A stretch of DNA of 64,000 nucleotides, from assembly GCA_024684065.1 (NCBI GenBank), contig JAIKXO010000067.1, positions 10,445-74,444 on the forward strand, in the 5' to 3' direction. A program made the position numbers and the translations under genes. The notes beneath the pieces were generated by a model. It saw only the letters and a program-made list of their open reading frames with translations. It did not search any database and had not been told where the DNA came from. The stretch is from Lachnospiraceae bacterium. Lineage in GTDB: Bacteria > Bacillota_A > Clostridia > Lachnospirales > Lachnospiraceae. How positions within the stretch are numbered: the stretch's first letter is position 1; every line of letters starts with the position of its first letter. Below are positions 35,982-45,427 of this stretch, piece by piece.

Positions 35982-36602
35982 TCAGAACCTTCGGAAAACG
36001 CCGAATACCTTGCCGAGTATCGTTACATTATCAACGATGATCGGATCCATGGTATCATTTTCGGGCTGGAGCCTGTAATGGCCGTTCTCGGCATAGAATG
36101 TCTTGACCGTGGCGGAATCATCAACGAGGGCTACTACCACATCTCCGTTTTGGGCTGTGTTTACACATTCGACAAAGATCTGATCCCCGTCGAATATCCC
36201 AATGTTTATCATTGAATCGCCTTTAACCTTAAGAACAAAGGTCTCTTTGTTTGGAACGATATCGACAGGAAGCGGAAAATAACCTGAAATGTTCTGCTCG
36301 GCTAAAATTGGCTGGCCTGCGGCAACGGTACCTACGATGGGTATAGAGGCCATCTCCTGACGGGCGACATTGAAGCTGTCATCGACGATCTCTATGGCAC
36401 GGGTCTTAGAAGAATCTCTTCTTATATAACCCATTCTCTCAAGGCTTTCAAGATGGGCATGTACACTCGAGGTGGACTTAAGCCCCACAGCCTCACAGAT
36501 TTCCCTCACTGCGGGCGGGTATCCTCTTTTAAGTATCTCTTCTTTGATATAATCCAGAACCTCCCGTTGCTTCTGTGTTATTTCATTATTTCTCCTTGGC
36601 AT
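35982..36602 (-). CDS. lexA: SOS repressor LexA
   Basis: Represses DNA-damage genes and cleaves itself when RecA is active. The ATG at 36602 (MPRRNNEITQKQREVLDYI) with GGGGAGG upstream gives 206 residues; an in-frame start at 36623 is less likely. The N-terminal winged helix contains YPPAVREICEAVGLKSTSSVHAHLESL. The cleavage site Ala-Gly is in GTVAAGQP, and the catalytic pair is Ser in KGDSMINIGIFDGD and Lys in DDSATVKTFY. Divergent from the LysM gene with LexA boxes in the shared gap, so it is likely autoregulated. Confidence 0.96.
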   Translation of the reverse strand: MPRRNNEITQKQREVLDYIKEEILKRGYPPAVREICEAVGLKSTSSVHAHLESLERMGYIRRDSSKTRAIEIVDDSFNVARQEMASIPIVGTVAAGQPILAEQNISGYFPLPVDIVPNKETFVLKVKGDSMINIGIFDGDQIFVECVNTAQNGDVVVALVDDSATVKTFYAENGHYRLQPENDTMDPIIVDNVTILGKVFGVFRRF

Positions 36603-36773
36603 GTTTCCTCCCCTTTTATTCATGAACTCTGTGTTTCGGGAATAGCTTATAAAGGATTTTTCATGGGCGGCAGATCCAAAGCGGATAAGACCGGAAACCC
36701 AGGCGATCCGTGAACTCTCTTTACTCCCTTGATTATTCTATCACATTTTCCTGAAAAAGAAAACAGAAAAATC

Positions 36774-36844
36774 GAAAAAATGTTCGATTTAATATTGACA
36801 AATCGAATAAATGTTCGTATAATCATCATACAGAACAAATGTTC
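36774..36844. promoter_or_regulatory. Three LexA-box-like operators (SOS boxes)
   Basis: Gram-positive LexA boxes have the form GAAC-N4-GTTC. One exact copy lies at 36833-36844 (GAACAAATGTTC). Two copies with one or two changes in the left half lie at 36774-36785 (GAAAAAATGTTC) and 36805-36816 (GAATAAATGTTC). All three share the centre AAAT and the right half GTTC. The middle one sits in the spacer of the promoter for the LysM gene, where a bound repressor would block RNA polymerase. Confidence 0.88.
36795..36823 (+). promoter_or_regulatory. Full-consensus promoter of the LysM (YneA-like) gene
   Basis: TTGACA at 36795-36800, exactly 17 bases, TATAAT at 36818-36823. All twelve hexamer bases match consensus, as expected for a strong gene kept silent by a repressor. 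The rest of the 316-base lexA-LysM gap shows no gene. Confidence 0.9.
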
Positions 36845-36918
36845 GGCATATCGAACGGATTAATCGGTACTGATTTTTATAGTTTTTTTTGAATTAATGT
36901 ATGAGGGGTGTGATGATC

Positions 36919-37350
36919 ATGAAGAGTACGGTTTCATACAGGGATTATAAAAGAAGAGAATTTAACAGGCTGAAGAGAGAAGCTGTACGCTATATTTCCG
37001 CAAATAAGATAAAGTTTTTTACTGTTGCCCTGATCTTTACGATAGTGTTGGTCCTGGGGATACTGGCCGGCGCACGGTTCATCTATGCCTCATCCTATGA
37101 CAGCTCCGAAGACGGGCCAGGAAAAGTAAAGTGTTATAAAAGCGTAATGATCTATCTTGGAGATACTCTTGATTCAATAGCTGAAGCGAATTACGTTGAA
37201 GGAAGCGTAAGCAGGGAGGCTTATAAAAATGAGATCGCCAGTATAAATCATCTCGGCATCGGAACCGAGCTCATACCTGGAAACTGCCTTACGATCCCGT
37301 TCTTTTCCGAACCGGCTCCCAAGCCTGTATATTGCCTGATATCATATTAA
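36919..37350 (+). CDS. SOS-controlled membrane LysM protein, YneA-like division inhibitor
   Basis: 144 residues from the ATG at 36919 (upstream ATGs at 36901 and 36913 sit too close to or before the AGGGG site at 36904-36908). A basic cytoplasmic N-terminus (YRDYKRREFNRLKREAVRY), one membrane segment (about residues 34-56, FFTVALIFTIVLVLGILAGA) and an outside LysM-like region (about 75-135, KSVMIYLGDTLDSIAEANYV ... GTELIPGNCLTIPF). Bacillus YneA, the SOS-induced blocker of septation, has the same plan of one membrane helix plus LysM and is also divergent from lexA. Placement under LexA boxes supports the same job here, though sequence similarity is only at the architecture level. Confidence 0.8.
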   Translation: MKSTVSYRDYKRREFNRLKREAVRYISANKIKFFTVALIFTIVLVLGILAGARFIYASSYDSSEDGPGKVKCYKSVMIYLGDTLDSIAEANYVEGSVSREAYKNEIASINHLGIGTELIPGNCLTIPFFSEPAPKPVYCLISY

Positions 37351-37462
37351 CGCTTTATATTCGTAAGTGATTATTGTTTAAATGCACATAGTGATAAATT
37401 AAAATATTGATATTAACCTACGCAAACTTTCAAAATTCGTTGTTTTGTTTCATCCCCACACA

Positions 37463-37499
37463 AGGAGCGTCCGACCCTATGGACGCTCCTATCTTTTTT
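37463..37499 (+). terminator. Rho-independent terminator after the LysM gene
   Basis: Perfect ten-base stem (AGGAGCGTCC at 37463-37472, GGACGCTCCT at 37481-37490), then ATCTTTTTT. The open frame of the following gene runs back through this hairpin, which argues that the gene's true start lies further downstream. Confidence 0.92.
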
Positions 37500-37561
37500 G
37501 TCCGCAATACGGTTCGCAATACGGACTGTGGAGACGGAGCAGGGAACATTTACCGGACTTC

Positions 37562-38785
37562 GTGAATGAGTTCCGCAGGATGATAGGATACAGGGACAGG
37601 TCTGATTTTCCGGATACATTGGATGCATGGACGAGCAAACTTCATTCCGATGACAAAGATATGGTCCTGTCAGAGTTCGGCGGAACACTGGCCGATAAAA
37701 CCAACAGTAAGAAGTACGATGTCAATTACCGGTTAAGGATCAAGTCGGGGGACTACAGGTGGTACCGTGCGGCAGGTAATCTTTCAAGGAACAGCAAGGG
37801 CATCCCTGAGATATTCATAGGGATTTTCATTGATATAACAGATCAGATGGAACAGTCGAGAAAGCTGGAGATAGAAACCCAGCGTCACGAAGCTATAGAT
37901 CAAACGTTGTCCGAGGGAAGCTGGAGCATGAACGTGATTGGCAGAGATCCATCCAACCCGAACAATCCTTTCTGGTGGAGTCAGCAATTCAGACGTCTTC
38001 TCGGATACAGGGACGAGAATGACTTTCCGAACGTGCTTAATTCATGGAGTGACAGCCTTCATCCGGAAGATAAACAGGCGGCATTGGATGCTTTTAATAA
38101 CCATGTAAGTGATTATTCCGGCAGAACACCGTTTGACATTGAATACAGACTGAGGCGAAAGGACGGCTCTTACAGGTGGTTTAAGGCCGTTGGCACGACC
38201 GTAAGGGAGAGCGATGGGACCCCTATAGTTGTCGCAGGCTCGATACTGGACATAACGGACTCCAAAAAGACTAAAGAAATTGAGCAGGAGATGAGTGAGA
38301 GTGTAAACAACCTCACACAGGCTCTGACGGATATGACAAAAACCGTTGACCAGGCTACGAAAGATATGACCGGCGTGGCCGAAAAGCAGGGTGAAATTGT
38401 AAAATCAACCGACATAATAAATGAATCTGTAGAGGCGTCCCTTAAGATAATCGACAGCATCCAGGACATAGCTTCACAGACCAACCTTCTGTCATTGAAC
38501 GCATCCATAGAGGCTGCAAGGGCGGGGGATGCCGGCAGGGGATTCGCTGTTGTGGCGGAAGAAGTCGGGAGACTGGCTATCACTTCAACAAAAACGAGCG
38601 AGGAGATCGCTAAGACCCTGAACCATATGTCAGATACCATAAACAGCATGGTTGAAAAGACTGTGGGTATAAATGAAAACATTACGTCACAGGGTTCAGC
38701 GATGGAAGAGATCAATGCGAGTATAGAGGAACTGAACGCAATGGCGGAGAGCCTCAGCCAGATTGCCATGGAATTGGCCGAATGA
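37562..38785 (+). CDS. PAS-PAS methyl-accepting chemotaxis-type signalling protein, probably truncated at its start
   Basis: Soluble receptor-like protein. The second PAS domain is complete ([20 protein letters not shown] ... [20 protein letters not shown] ... [17 protein letters not shown] ... ILDITDSKK). The first is parallel ([37 protein letters not shown]) but its N-terminal strand is missing. The rest is a short MCP signalling hairpin with the tip [34 protein letters not shown]. Start choice is uncertain: GTG 37562, ATG 37580, or TTG 37445, the last running through a terminator. None has a good ribosome binding site. No membrane segment is present. It may be a decapitated gene. Confidence 0.65.
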   Translation: MNEFRRMIGYRDRSDFPDTLDAWTSKLHSDDKDMVLSEFGGTLADKTNSKKYDVNYRLRIKSGDYRWYRAAGNLSRNSKGIPEIFIGIFIDITDQMEQSRKLEIETQRHEAIDQTLSEGSWSMNVIGRDPSNPNNPFWWSQQFRRLLGYRDENDFPNVLNSWSDSLHPEDKQAALDAFNNHVSDYSGRTPFDIEYRLRRKDGSYRWFKAVGTTVRESDGTPIVVAGSILDITDSKKTKEIEQEMSESVNNLTQALTDMTKTVDQATKDMTGVAEKQGEIVKSTDIINESVEASLKIIDSIQDIASQTNLLSLNASIEAARAGDAGRGFAVVAEEVGRLAITSTKTSEEIAKTLNHMSDTINSMVEKTVGINENITSQGSAMEEINASIEELNAMAESLSQIAMELAE

Positions 38786-39054
38786 CAGGGCCGTGCCGCA
38801 TCACCATGTTTTATTAACATATTCATCAATATTGGAGATAAGCCGCAGGATATCATTCTTGCGGCGTTTCTCATTATCCGGGGGAATTATCAGCAGTGCG
38901 GAAAAAATAAAGTGCGAAGTGATGATTAATGTCTGCAGAATACAGTGGAAAACAGGTCTGTCGGTTCTTATAAGGATGCCCGGTATATGAAGAACACAGA
39001 TAATATGTATGAAGCGCCGCATTCAAATTATTACGTTTTGTAAGAATGAAAATG
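38786..39054. other. Intergenic stretch with one hairpin, no gene seen
   Basis: The 326-base gap before the S41 protease gene holds a nine-base stem with one G-T pair (GCCGCAGGA at 38842-38850 with TCTTGCGGC at 38857-38865) followed by GTTTCTC, a weak terminator candidate for the chemoreceptor gene. Short frames here lack ribosome binding sites. Confidence 0.5.
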
Positions 39055-39084
39055 ATGACAGCAATATGATCGATAAGGTATACT
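39055..39084 (+). promoter_or_regulatory. Promoter of the S41 protease lipoprotein gene
   Basis: ATGACA at 39055-39060, 18-base spacer, TATACT at 39079-39084. Each hexamer differs from consensus at one base. The start codon is 28 bases past the -10. Confidence 0.65.
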
Positions 39085-39111
39085 ATAAAGAAAAAACGAG
39101 GAAATAAACAT

Positions 39112-40944
39112 ATGAAAGCAAAATTGACAGCAATTTTTTTTCTTTTGAGCCTGTGCTTACTGTGTGCATGCGGCGGGGCAGGAGAGGTAAATCCCCGCTA
39201 CAGGGAAGAGCCCGTAAAGGTTTATACCGATGGAGAAGAAGTGGGCGAACTGACTTTGCGTTTTTATAACAGGACGCCTAATGTTCCGTACCTTGGGATG
39301 AGCGAATATTCTGAATACGTGAAACAGCAGCCTCTGACCATTCATCCGGAAGGAAATGATACTTATGTTTTGGAGAACGGGATCGGAGAAGAACTTATCT
39401 GTGATGCCAAAGAAGGCAGGATTGTCGTTAAGGATTGGGGGAAGTTTTTTGACCTTCCTCTGCCTCTGGAAGATGAAGCATTGGGCTGGAAGGATACCCA
39501 AACACATTTCGCGAGGATCACGAAAGTTGAATATGAAGGAAAGGCAGCGCCTGTTACGCTGGATTTTGCAAAGTACGGGATCAGACTATACGCCGATCAA
39601 GACGATATTTATCTGCCTGTTTCGACACTGTCAAATATAATGACGGATATTGCCACCAATCATATGCTTTACAATGGTGAGAATCTATACGTACAAAGAA
39701 TAAGTCTTGACGGAACCGGTATCGAAGGATTCTATCAGTCTGAGAGGTTTAAGGCTGAAATTAATGGGGAAAAGAGAAAGCCGGATATCATAAAGCAGTC
39801 ATATGCCGATCTGTGCTTTAACTTCGATTATTTTTTCGGCCATCCGGGTGTGGCTGTTCTGGATGAAGCCATTGCCGATAAAGGGCTTGATCAGGCCCTG
39901 AAAGATCTCGGAAAGGAAGGAAGAGACATACGAAGAGGTCTCCTCTCGAATGATCTTGAGGAATACGTTTCGACCCTGAACCATTTGTTTAATGCATACC
40001 TGTCTGACGGGCATACCTTGTTTACCGAAATGGCTTCTCTGATGATGACTCCTGAAATAGCGTCCGATACCGTGAAATTGGAAAGGATGGAGCAAAAATA
40101 TTTTGAGGATTTATTGGATACTCCTCCCATCTTGAAACAGATGATCCATGCGACCGTTCGGCCACAGCGTGAGCTGGCCTGGGGCGAGGAGGTCTATCGG
40201 GAATCCGGGAGCACAGCTTTCATTCGTCTGGATGGGTTCCTCCCGGATGAGGAAGCGTGGGCGGACTATTATCAGAGTGGGGGAGATCTGCCGGAGGACG
40301 ATCTCGGTATCGTGGCTTCCGGTCTCAGAAAAGCATCCCAAAACCCCGATATCGAAAATGTGATCTTTGATCTCAGCTGCAATGGCGGCGGAAGTCCGGA
40401 CGTGATGATGGCGATACTTGCCATGACGACCGGACAGGATGAGATGTACGGTATTCAGAAGATCACGGGACAGAAGATGACCTTCACATTTGAAGCAGAT
40501 ACGAATTTTGACGGGGTTTTTGATGAAAAAGATAAGGAGACCCGGTATGATTTTAACTATGGGGTTCTTGTGACCCGTCACGCTTTTTCCTGCGGCAATC
40601 TGTTCCCTTTCATCTTTCAGGAGGGCGGAGCAGTGGTTATCGGCGAGCCCAGCAGCGGCGGTTCATGTTGTGTCCAGGCAGGGACTGATGCGGAGGGGTT
40701 CAATTACTACATGTCCTCTGCCCGGTGGCAGCTTATCGATTCCGAAGGAAACACAGTAGAAGGCGGATGCAGTGTGGATCTGCCGACGACTGTTGTTTCC
40801 AGCGAAGATGCAGACAATTTACTTTTTCTTCTCGGGGTGAATGAGAACCTTCCTTTCTATTCGGATCTGTATGATGATGAAAAGCTTGACGAGATGATGA
40901 ATGAATGGTTTGCGGCGGATGAGGAGTCTGACGAAGCAGCGTGA
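39112..40944 (+). CDS. Lipoprotein with S41 (tail-specific/tricorn-type) protease domain
   Basis: 610 residues. Signal peptide with lipobox LLCACGG puts it on the outer face of the membrane. The first 200 residues include a segment typical of copper-amine-oxidase-like or stalk domains (LDFAKYGIRLYADQDDIYLPVSTLSNIM). The S41 core lies at about 360-590: STAFIRLDGFLPDEEAW, NVIFDLSCNGGGSPDVMMAIL and LVTRHAFSCGNLFPF, in which Ser493 is the likely nucleophile, then IGEPSSGGSCC. The substrate is unknown. Monocistronic by position. Confidence 0.85.
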   Translation: MKAKLTAIFFLLSLCLLCACGGAGEVNPRYREEPVKVYTDGEEVGELTLRFYNRTPNVPYLGMSEYSEYVKQQPLTIHPEGNDTYVLENGIGEELICDAKEGRIVVKDWGKFFDLPLPLEDEALGWKDTQTHFARITKVEYEGKAAPVTLDFAKYGIRLYADQDDIYLPVSTLSNIMTDIATNHMLYNGENLYVQRISLDGTGIEGFYQSERFKAEINGEKRKPDIIKQSYADLCFNFDYFFGHPGVAVLDEAIADKGLDQALKDLGKEGRDIRRGLLSNDLEEYVSTLNHLFNAYLSDGHTLFTEMASLMMTPEIASDTVKLERMEQKYFEDLLDTPPILKQMIHATVRPQRELAWGEEVYRESGSTAFIRLDGFLPDEEAWADYYQSGGDLPEDDLGIVASGLRKASQNPDIENVIFDLSCNGGGSPDVMMAILAMTTGQDEMYGIQKITGQKMTFTFEADTNFDGVFDEKDKETRYDFNYGVLVTRHAFSCGNLFPFIFQEGGAVVIGEPSSGGSCCVQAGTDAEGFNYYMSSARWQLIDSEGNTVEGGCSVDLPTTVVSSEDADNLLFLLGVNENLPFYSDLYDDEKLDEMMNEWFAADEESDEAA

Positions 40945-41042
40945 TATTCATTCCGGGGTTTATGAAATTTCCCCGTCACATAAAAAAACATAATATTTAA
41001 GTGAAACGAGGGACCGACCCCTATTACAGAAAGAGGTATAAT

Positions 41043-41519
41043 ATGTTTCGCGAAATGAGACGATTTAAACAACAGATCAGCAAAGAGGAGTGTATACGGA
41101 TATTGAAGGAGGAGCCGCGCGGTGTTCTTTCCGTGATCGGTGATGACGGATATCCATATGGGATCCCTTTGGATCACTGGTATAATGATGAAGACGGAAA
41201 GCTTTATTTTCACGGCGCTAAGGAAGGGCATAAGCTGGATGCCATCGCCAGATGCGATAAGGTATGTTACTGTGTTTATGACAAAGGTTACCGCAAAGAA
41301 GGGGAATGGGCCCTGAATATAAACAGTGTTGTGGCCTTCGGACGTATGAAGCTTGTAGAGGATCCGGATAAGACGAGAGAGATCTGTACGAATCTGTGCC
41401 GCAAATTTACTGATGATGAAGCTTATCTTCAAAAAGAACTTACAAATGCACTGCCCAGAGTTCAATGCCTGGAACTTACAATAGAGCATATGACCGGAAA
41501 GCTGGTTAATGAATCATAG
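41043..41519 (+). CDS. Pyridoxamine 5'-phosphate oxidase-like flavoprotein (NimA type)
   Basis: Split-barrel flavin-binding protein of 158 residues; relatives include nitroimidazole reductases and general FMN/heme-binding proteins. MRRFKQQISKEECIRIL, RGVLSVIGDDGYPYGIPLDHWY and LYFHGAKEGHKLDAIARCDKVCYCV are family landmarks, the last with the His of the NimA group. The ATG at 41043 with AAAGAGG upstream is preferred to a GTG at 41001. Actual substrate is not predictable. Confidence 0.85.
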   Translation: MFREMRRFKQQISKEECIRILKEEPRGVLSVIGDDGYPYGIPLDHWYNDEDGKLYFHGAKEGHKLDAIARCDKVCYCVYDKGYRKEGEWALNINSVVAFGRMKLVEDPDKTREICTNLCRKFTDDEAYLQKELTNALPRVQCLELTIEHMTGKLVNES

Positions 41520-41657
41520 AAGGTAAACCGGTATTGTTTCGGGGTTACTGAACATCGAAAGCTGGCTTAGGAAGGTTGTTTTTGAGCCCTGTCCGAGTAT
41601 CAGTTCAGGGCGGAAACAGCTGGGATTTTAAACAGATTACCATATCAGGGGGAAAAG

Positions 41658-42644
41658 ATGAAAACCAGATTTAATGACCCGATCGATAACTCCATACGAA
41701 GCCTGTTTCAGATGATCGTCATGATCAGGGATGAAAGCGATAGCTGCACGGTCATAGACCATAACAGGGAGCTTGAGAACATTTCTGCAGACAGTACTGA
41801 GAACGGGGAGGAACAGAGTTTCAGGAGACTGCGTAAAAGCCTGGCAAGAAACATTCATCCTGAGGACAGAGAAGCGTTCTGGCAGCTTTCCGGGCGTGAT
41901 GCTTTTGTTGATGCGCTGAAAAATAAAGTGTATATTTCCATGGAATGCAGGATAAGGCATGCAGACCGCAGGTACTACTGGTCTGAGATCATTTTCTGCA
42001 ATACTACCGCAGAGGACAGTACGGAAGGGAACGACTGTCTGTTTATGATAAGGGATGTGAATGACAGAAAGGCTCTCGAGCTTAAGCGTGAAGCTGCAGA
42101 AAGAGCGATCCTCAAAAAGCTTCAGGATCAATATGATGCCCTTTTTGAGGAGAATATGACGGACCAGCAGACCGGCTGCTATAACCGGAAGGGCCTTAAG
42201 TATTATTCGGATATCGTGATCGATGATGCTGAAAAGAACGGCAATGATCTCTTTGTATGCGTTGCGGATCTGAACGGACTGAAGCACCTGAACGATACAT
42301 ACGGACATGCGGCAGGAGATGAAGCGATATATGCTGTTTCCAACGAACTCAGAAAAGCTTCTCCCAAGGGCTCCAAGATAGTCCGTATCGGGGGAGATGA
42401 GTTTATGATCTTTGCTTCCGTCGAAAAAGAAAGCAATGAACCGGATCTGTTTGGGGACAAGGTTGACAGCGGGATCAGGGCCTACAACGAATCCCACTCA
42501 AATCCTTATTCCGTAGGCGTAAGCTATGGATGGGTCCTGCTCCCCGTGAAAGAGGGCATGACAAGTCTTGATGAATACATAGAAATGGCAGACGCGAAAA
42601 TGTATGAAATGCGCATAGAACGCGATAAATACAGGAGAGATTGA
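41658..42644 (+). CDS. PAS-GGDEF diguanylate cyclase
   Basis: Makes cyclic di-GMP from two GTP. 328 residues, cytoplasmic. A PAS_3-like domain covers about 15-140 (NIHPEDREAFWQL, MECRIRHADRRYYWSEIIF, IRDVNDRKALELK), followed by a coiled coil and the GGDEF domain from about 172 (DQQTGCYNRKGL, VADLNGLKHLNDTYGHAAGDEAI, the intact GGDEF at 245-249). The upstream inhibitory-site motif RxxD is not present five residues before GGDEF. GGGGGA precedes the start. No EAL or PilZ gene is adjacent. Confidence 0.92.
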   Translation: MKTRFNDPIDNSIRSLFQMIVMIRDESDSCTVIDHNRELENISADSTENGEEQSFRRLRKSLARNIHPEDREAFWQLSGRDAFVDALKNKVYISMECRIRHADRRYYWSEIIFCNTTAEDSTEGNDCLFMIRDVNDRKALELKREAAERAILKKLQDQYDALFEENMTDQQTGCYNRKGLKYYSDIVIDDAEKNGNDLFVCVADLNGLKHLNDTYGHAAGDEAIYAVSNELRKASPKGSKIVRIGGDEFMIFASVEKESNEPDLFGDKVDSGIRAYNESHSNPYSVGVSYGWVLLPVKEGMTSLDEYIEMADAKMYEMRIERDKYRRD

Positions 42645-42681
42645 ATAACGGAGGGGATGGAATGAGAAACCGTCCCCTGTT

Positions 42682-43734
42682 TTATTCCCGCAGTTTTACG
42701 GCATTGGCTGCCATGCGCCTTCTGTTTTCGTCCTGGGCCGCATAGTGCTTCCTGGTAGTGTTGACATCCTTATGCCCGAGGACATCGGCTACCAGATATA
42801 TGTCCCCGGTCTCTCTGTACAGGCTGGTACCGTAGGTGCTTCTCAGCTTATGGGGAGTTATCTTCTTAAGCGAGGTAACGGTCTGTGCATATTTTTTAAC
42901 AAGCTTTTCCACAGCACGCACCGAAAGCCTCTTATTCTGCAGGGAAAGAAAGAGGGCGTTTTCATGTCCTGATACCGGTATTATGCGCTTCCTTTCTTCG
43001 ATATAGGAAGAAAGCGCTTCTTCGACCTCATCCCCGAAATATACCACGGCTTCATAACCACCCTTGCGCCTTATATGGATACCGTTATTCCTGAAATCCA
43101 CATCATTCAGATCAAGCCCCACACATTCGGAAACACGGATCCCCGTTCCAAGAAGAAGCGTGAGCAATGCCAGATCCCGTATCTTTGTCTTTTTATGGAA
43201 TTCAAGCTGCTTATCCGTAAGGTTTTCCCCGTCTTCGACATTGTCAAGGAGCATTGCGACCTCATCCGGATCAAGCCTTATTATCTCCTTTTTATGGAGC
43301 TTTGGCATCTGGACCAGGGCGGAAGGATTCTTTTCGATCATCTCAGTGGTGATAAAATAACCATACATGCTCCTTAATGAAGCAAGCTTCCTCTGTTTCC
43401 CCCTTTCGTCATTGGTGATCAGCTCCCCGTCCTTTTCGTAATAGGAGATATAATCCATATATTCAACAATATCAATAGCCTTAAGCTCTTCAAGGATGTT
43501 TATGGGGATATCTCTTATCTGGTATTTTGCACAGACGGGATTCATTTCATGGAGATATTCGAAGAATATCCTCAGGTCATATGCATAGGCAAGGCGCGTC
43601 CTTACCTGCGTGGTGTCCTTTATGCCAAGAAAAAAATCCTTGCAGAAGGCAGGCAGAGAATTTATGATCTGCCGGAGCCGCAAGGTATTATTAACATTAA
43701 CCTGATCATGGTACTTCAGATTTTTTGCCGCCAT
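42682..43734 (-). CDS. Tyrosine recombinase (XerC/XerD-like)
   Basis: DNA strand-exchange enzyme, 350 residues. N-terminal SAM-like core-binding domain (about 20-150). Catalytic residues: Arg in LLLGTGIRVSE, Lys in RRKGGYEAVV, His-x-x-Arg in TPHKLRSTYG, His in VLGHKDVNTT and the nucleophile Tyr in TRKHYAAQD. AAGGGGAG precedes the ATG on the minus strand. Size and lack of an adjacent excisionase or phage genes favour a housekeeping Xer-type enzyme over an integrase; no attachment-like repeats were found nearby. Confidence 0.88.
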   Translation of the reverse strand: MAAKNLKYHDQVNVNNTLRLRQIINSLPAFCKDFFLGIKDTTQVRTRLAYAYDLRIFFEYLHEMNPVCAKYQIRDIPINILEELKAIDIVEYMDYISYYEKDGELITNDERGKQRKLASLRSMYGYFITTEMIEKNPSALVQMPKLHKKEIIRLDPDEVAMLLDNVEDGENLTDKQLEFHKKTKIRDLALLTLLLGTGIRVSECVGLDLNDVDFRNNGIHIRRKGGYEAVVYFGDEVEEALSSYIEERKRIIPVSGHENALFLSLQNKRLSVRAVEKLVKKYAQTVTSLKKITPHKLRSTYGTSLYRETGDIYLVADVLGHKDVNTTRKHYAAQDENRRRMAANAVKLRE

Positions 43735-43933
43735 ATTTATCTGCTCCCCTTAAGAATTATGTTAACCTCATCATTTCAGATTATATAACATTTTCTCTGA
43801 ATATTCAATGTCAACTCGCTAAGAAAACATATATTTTGATGTATTGTCTTTACTGTTAAACGATCCGGTAAATCGTCAGCCCCGGGCTTTGACTGTTACG
43901 GTTCTCTGACAGATCATCTGAAACCATTCGATC

Positions 43934-44176
43934 GTGTATTACCTGATATCTTTCACCGGTATCAGGGGAGGGCAGAGGAAGGGGCTTTTCATAGCATCCG
44001 GGGCGGGAAACGCTTTAATGAGCGTTTCTAATTATCTGATTGACAGCACGGATTTTGCGAATGTATTATATAAGTTAGACATTTATATTACGCCGTTTGA
44101 TATATGCCTGAACATACCGGAAACCGTAACAGGCTTCCGGCAGCATATGGGATATATCGGATATTTCAGGGTTTAA
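43934..44176 (+). CDS. Possible small protein (80 residues), doubtful
   Basis: The frame 43934-44176 starts with GTG without a visible ribosome binding site. The translation (YYLISFTGIRGGQRKGLFIASGAG ... LYKLDIYITPFDICLNIPE) has reasonable composition and would end 29 bases before the alcohol dehydrogenase start. It fills an otherwise empty 470-base gap. I do not recognise it; it may be a chance frame. Confidence 0.3.
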   Translation: MYYLISFTGIRGGQRKGLFIASGAGNALMSVSNYLIDSTDFANVLYKLDIYITPFDICLNIPETVTGFRQHMGYIGYFRV

Positions 44177-44205
44177 AAAACCGGTTCACCAAAGAAGGAG
44201 GATTT

Positions 44206-45378
44206 ATGGATAATTTCAGGTTATATATGCCGACGGAGGTTATATTCGGAAAAGGAGCGGAAGAAAAGACCGGCGAAGCGGCTAAGCGCTATGGCAGGAA
44301 GGCTCTTCTTGTTTACGGACAGGGAAGCGTTGTAAAGAGCGGTTTACTTAAGCGGGTAGAAGGATCACTTGAAAAGGAAGGGATAGAATATAAGGAATTC
44401 GGGGGAGCCAAGCCCAATCCCCTTCTTTCCCATGCCGAGGAGGGAGTTAAGGAAGCGCTTTCGTTTAACGCCGATATCATCATAGGGGTAGGGGGCGGCA
44501 GCGCCATAGATACCGCAAAGGCCATAGCTCACGGAGCGGCAAACCCTGATAATAAACTGTGGGATATATGGACAAAAAAGGTTCCTCTTGAAAGATCGCT
44601 TGCCGTCGGCGCGGTGCTTACGATACCCGCGGCCGGCAGCGAAATGAGCGATTCCGCGGTACTTACAAACGAAGAAATAGGGAAAAAAGCAGGGATAAAT
44701 ACGGACTTCAACAGATGCAGATTCGCAGTGATCAATCCCGAGCTTGGAATGACTCTTCCCAAATATCAGCTTGCGGCGGGAGTTGCGGATATAATGATGC
44801 ATACCATGGAGAGGTATTTTATTCCTGATTCGGACAGCGAGCTTACGGATGAGATAGCGGAGGGGCTTTTACGCACCGTTATAAAGAACGGGAAAAAGAT
44901 AGTTGAGGATCCTTCCGATTATCATGCCATGGCAGAGGTGTTCTGGGCTTCAAGCCTTTCCCACAATAATCTGACCGAGTGCGGAAGGGGAAAGGATTTT
45001 TCCGTTCATAAATTAGGCCATGCCTTATCAGCCCGCTACGGCGTGACGCACGGTGCCTCTTTATCCGCGGTCTGGGGTTCCTGGGCAGAATATCTGTATA
45101 AAGACTGCATCCCCCGTTTTGAAAGATTTGCAAGGAAGGTATGGGAGGTAAGCGATCCTGATGCTGAAAGCGCTTCCTCTGAGGGTATAAAGAAGACAGT
45201 GGAATTTTTCAGATCGATCGGCATGCCGGCAACCCTCGGTGAGCTCGGCGTCACTGTTACGGAAGATGACATAAAGGCTCTTTCGCTTGACGCGACCATG
45301 CAGGATACGGTGAAGCTCTCAAAGATACGTCCGCTTGAAGCTGCCGATGTTGAAAAGATATACAGAATGGCACTTTAA
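44206..45378 (+). CDS. Iron-containing alcohol dehydrogenase (butanol dehydrogenase-like)
   Basis: NAD(P)H-dependent reduction of aldehydes to alcohols in fermentation. ATG at 44206 behind AAGGAGGA gives 390 residues. Nucleotide-binding GVGGGSAIDTAKAIAHG; iron ligands in AAGVADIMMHTMERYF (Asp and His) and HKLGHALSARYGVTHGASL (two His). FGGAKPNPLLSHAEEGV is typical of the BdhA/YqhD branch. Not in an evident operon; a strong hairpin follows at 45428. Confidence 0.92.
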   Translation: MDNFRLYMPTEVIFGKGAEEKTGEAAKRYGRKALLVYGQGSVVKSGLLKRVEGSLEKEGIEYKEFGGAKPNPLLSHAEEGVKEALSFNADIIIGVGGGSAIDTAKAIAHGAANPDNKLWDIWTKKVPLERSLAVGAVLTIPAAGSEMSDSAVLTNEEIGKKAGINTDFNRCRFAVINPELGMTLPKYQLAAGVADIMMHTMERYFIPDSDSELTDEIAEGLLRTVIKNGKKIVEDPSDYHAMAEVFWASSLSHNNLTECGRGKDFSVHKLGHALSARYGVTHGASLSAVWGSWAEYLYKDCIPRFERFARKVWEVSDPDAESASSEGIKKTVEFFRSIGMPATLGELGVTVTEDDIKALSLDATMQDTVKLSKIRPLEAADVEKIYRMAL

Positions 45379-45427
45379 TACCAGATACAATAAACACCGT
45401 TTATAAAAAGCTCGATATCTGAACCCG

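Noticed and set aside
38763..39022. Short frames in the gap before the S41 gene
   Set aside because: No ribosome binding sites, no protein-like composition, and they overlap the hairpin.
41520..41657. Possible cyclic-di-GMP riboswitch before the diguanylate cyclase gene
   Set aside because: A CGAAAG stretch and a GTAAACC stretch are present but the remaining GEMM consensus, spacing and stems do not match.
42682..43734. Integrase marking a genomic island
   Set aside because: No attachment repeats, tRNA gene, excisionase or phage genes lie nearby; the enzyme looks Xer-like.
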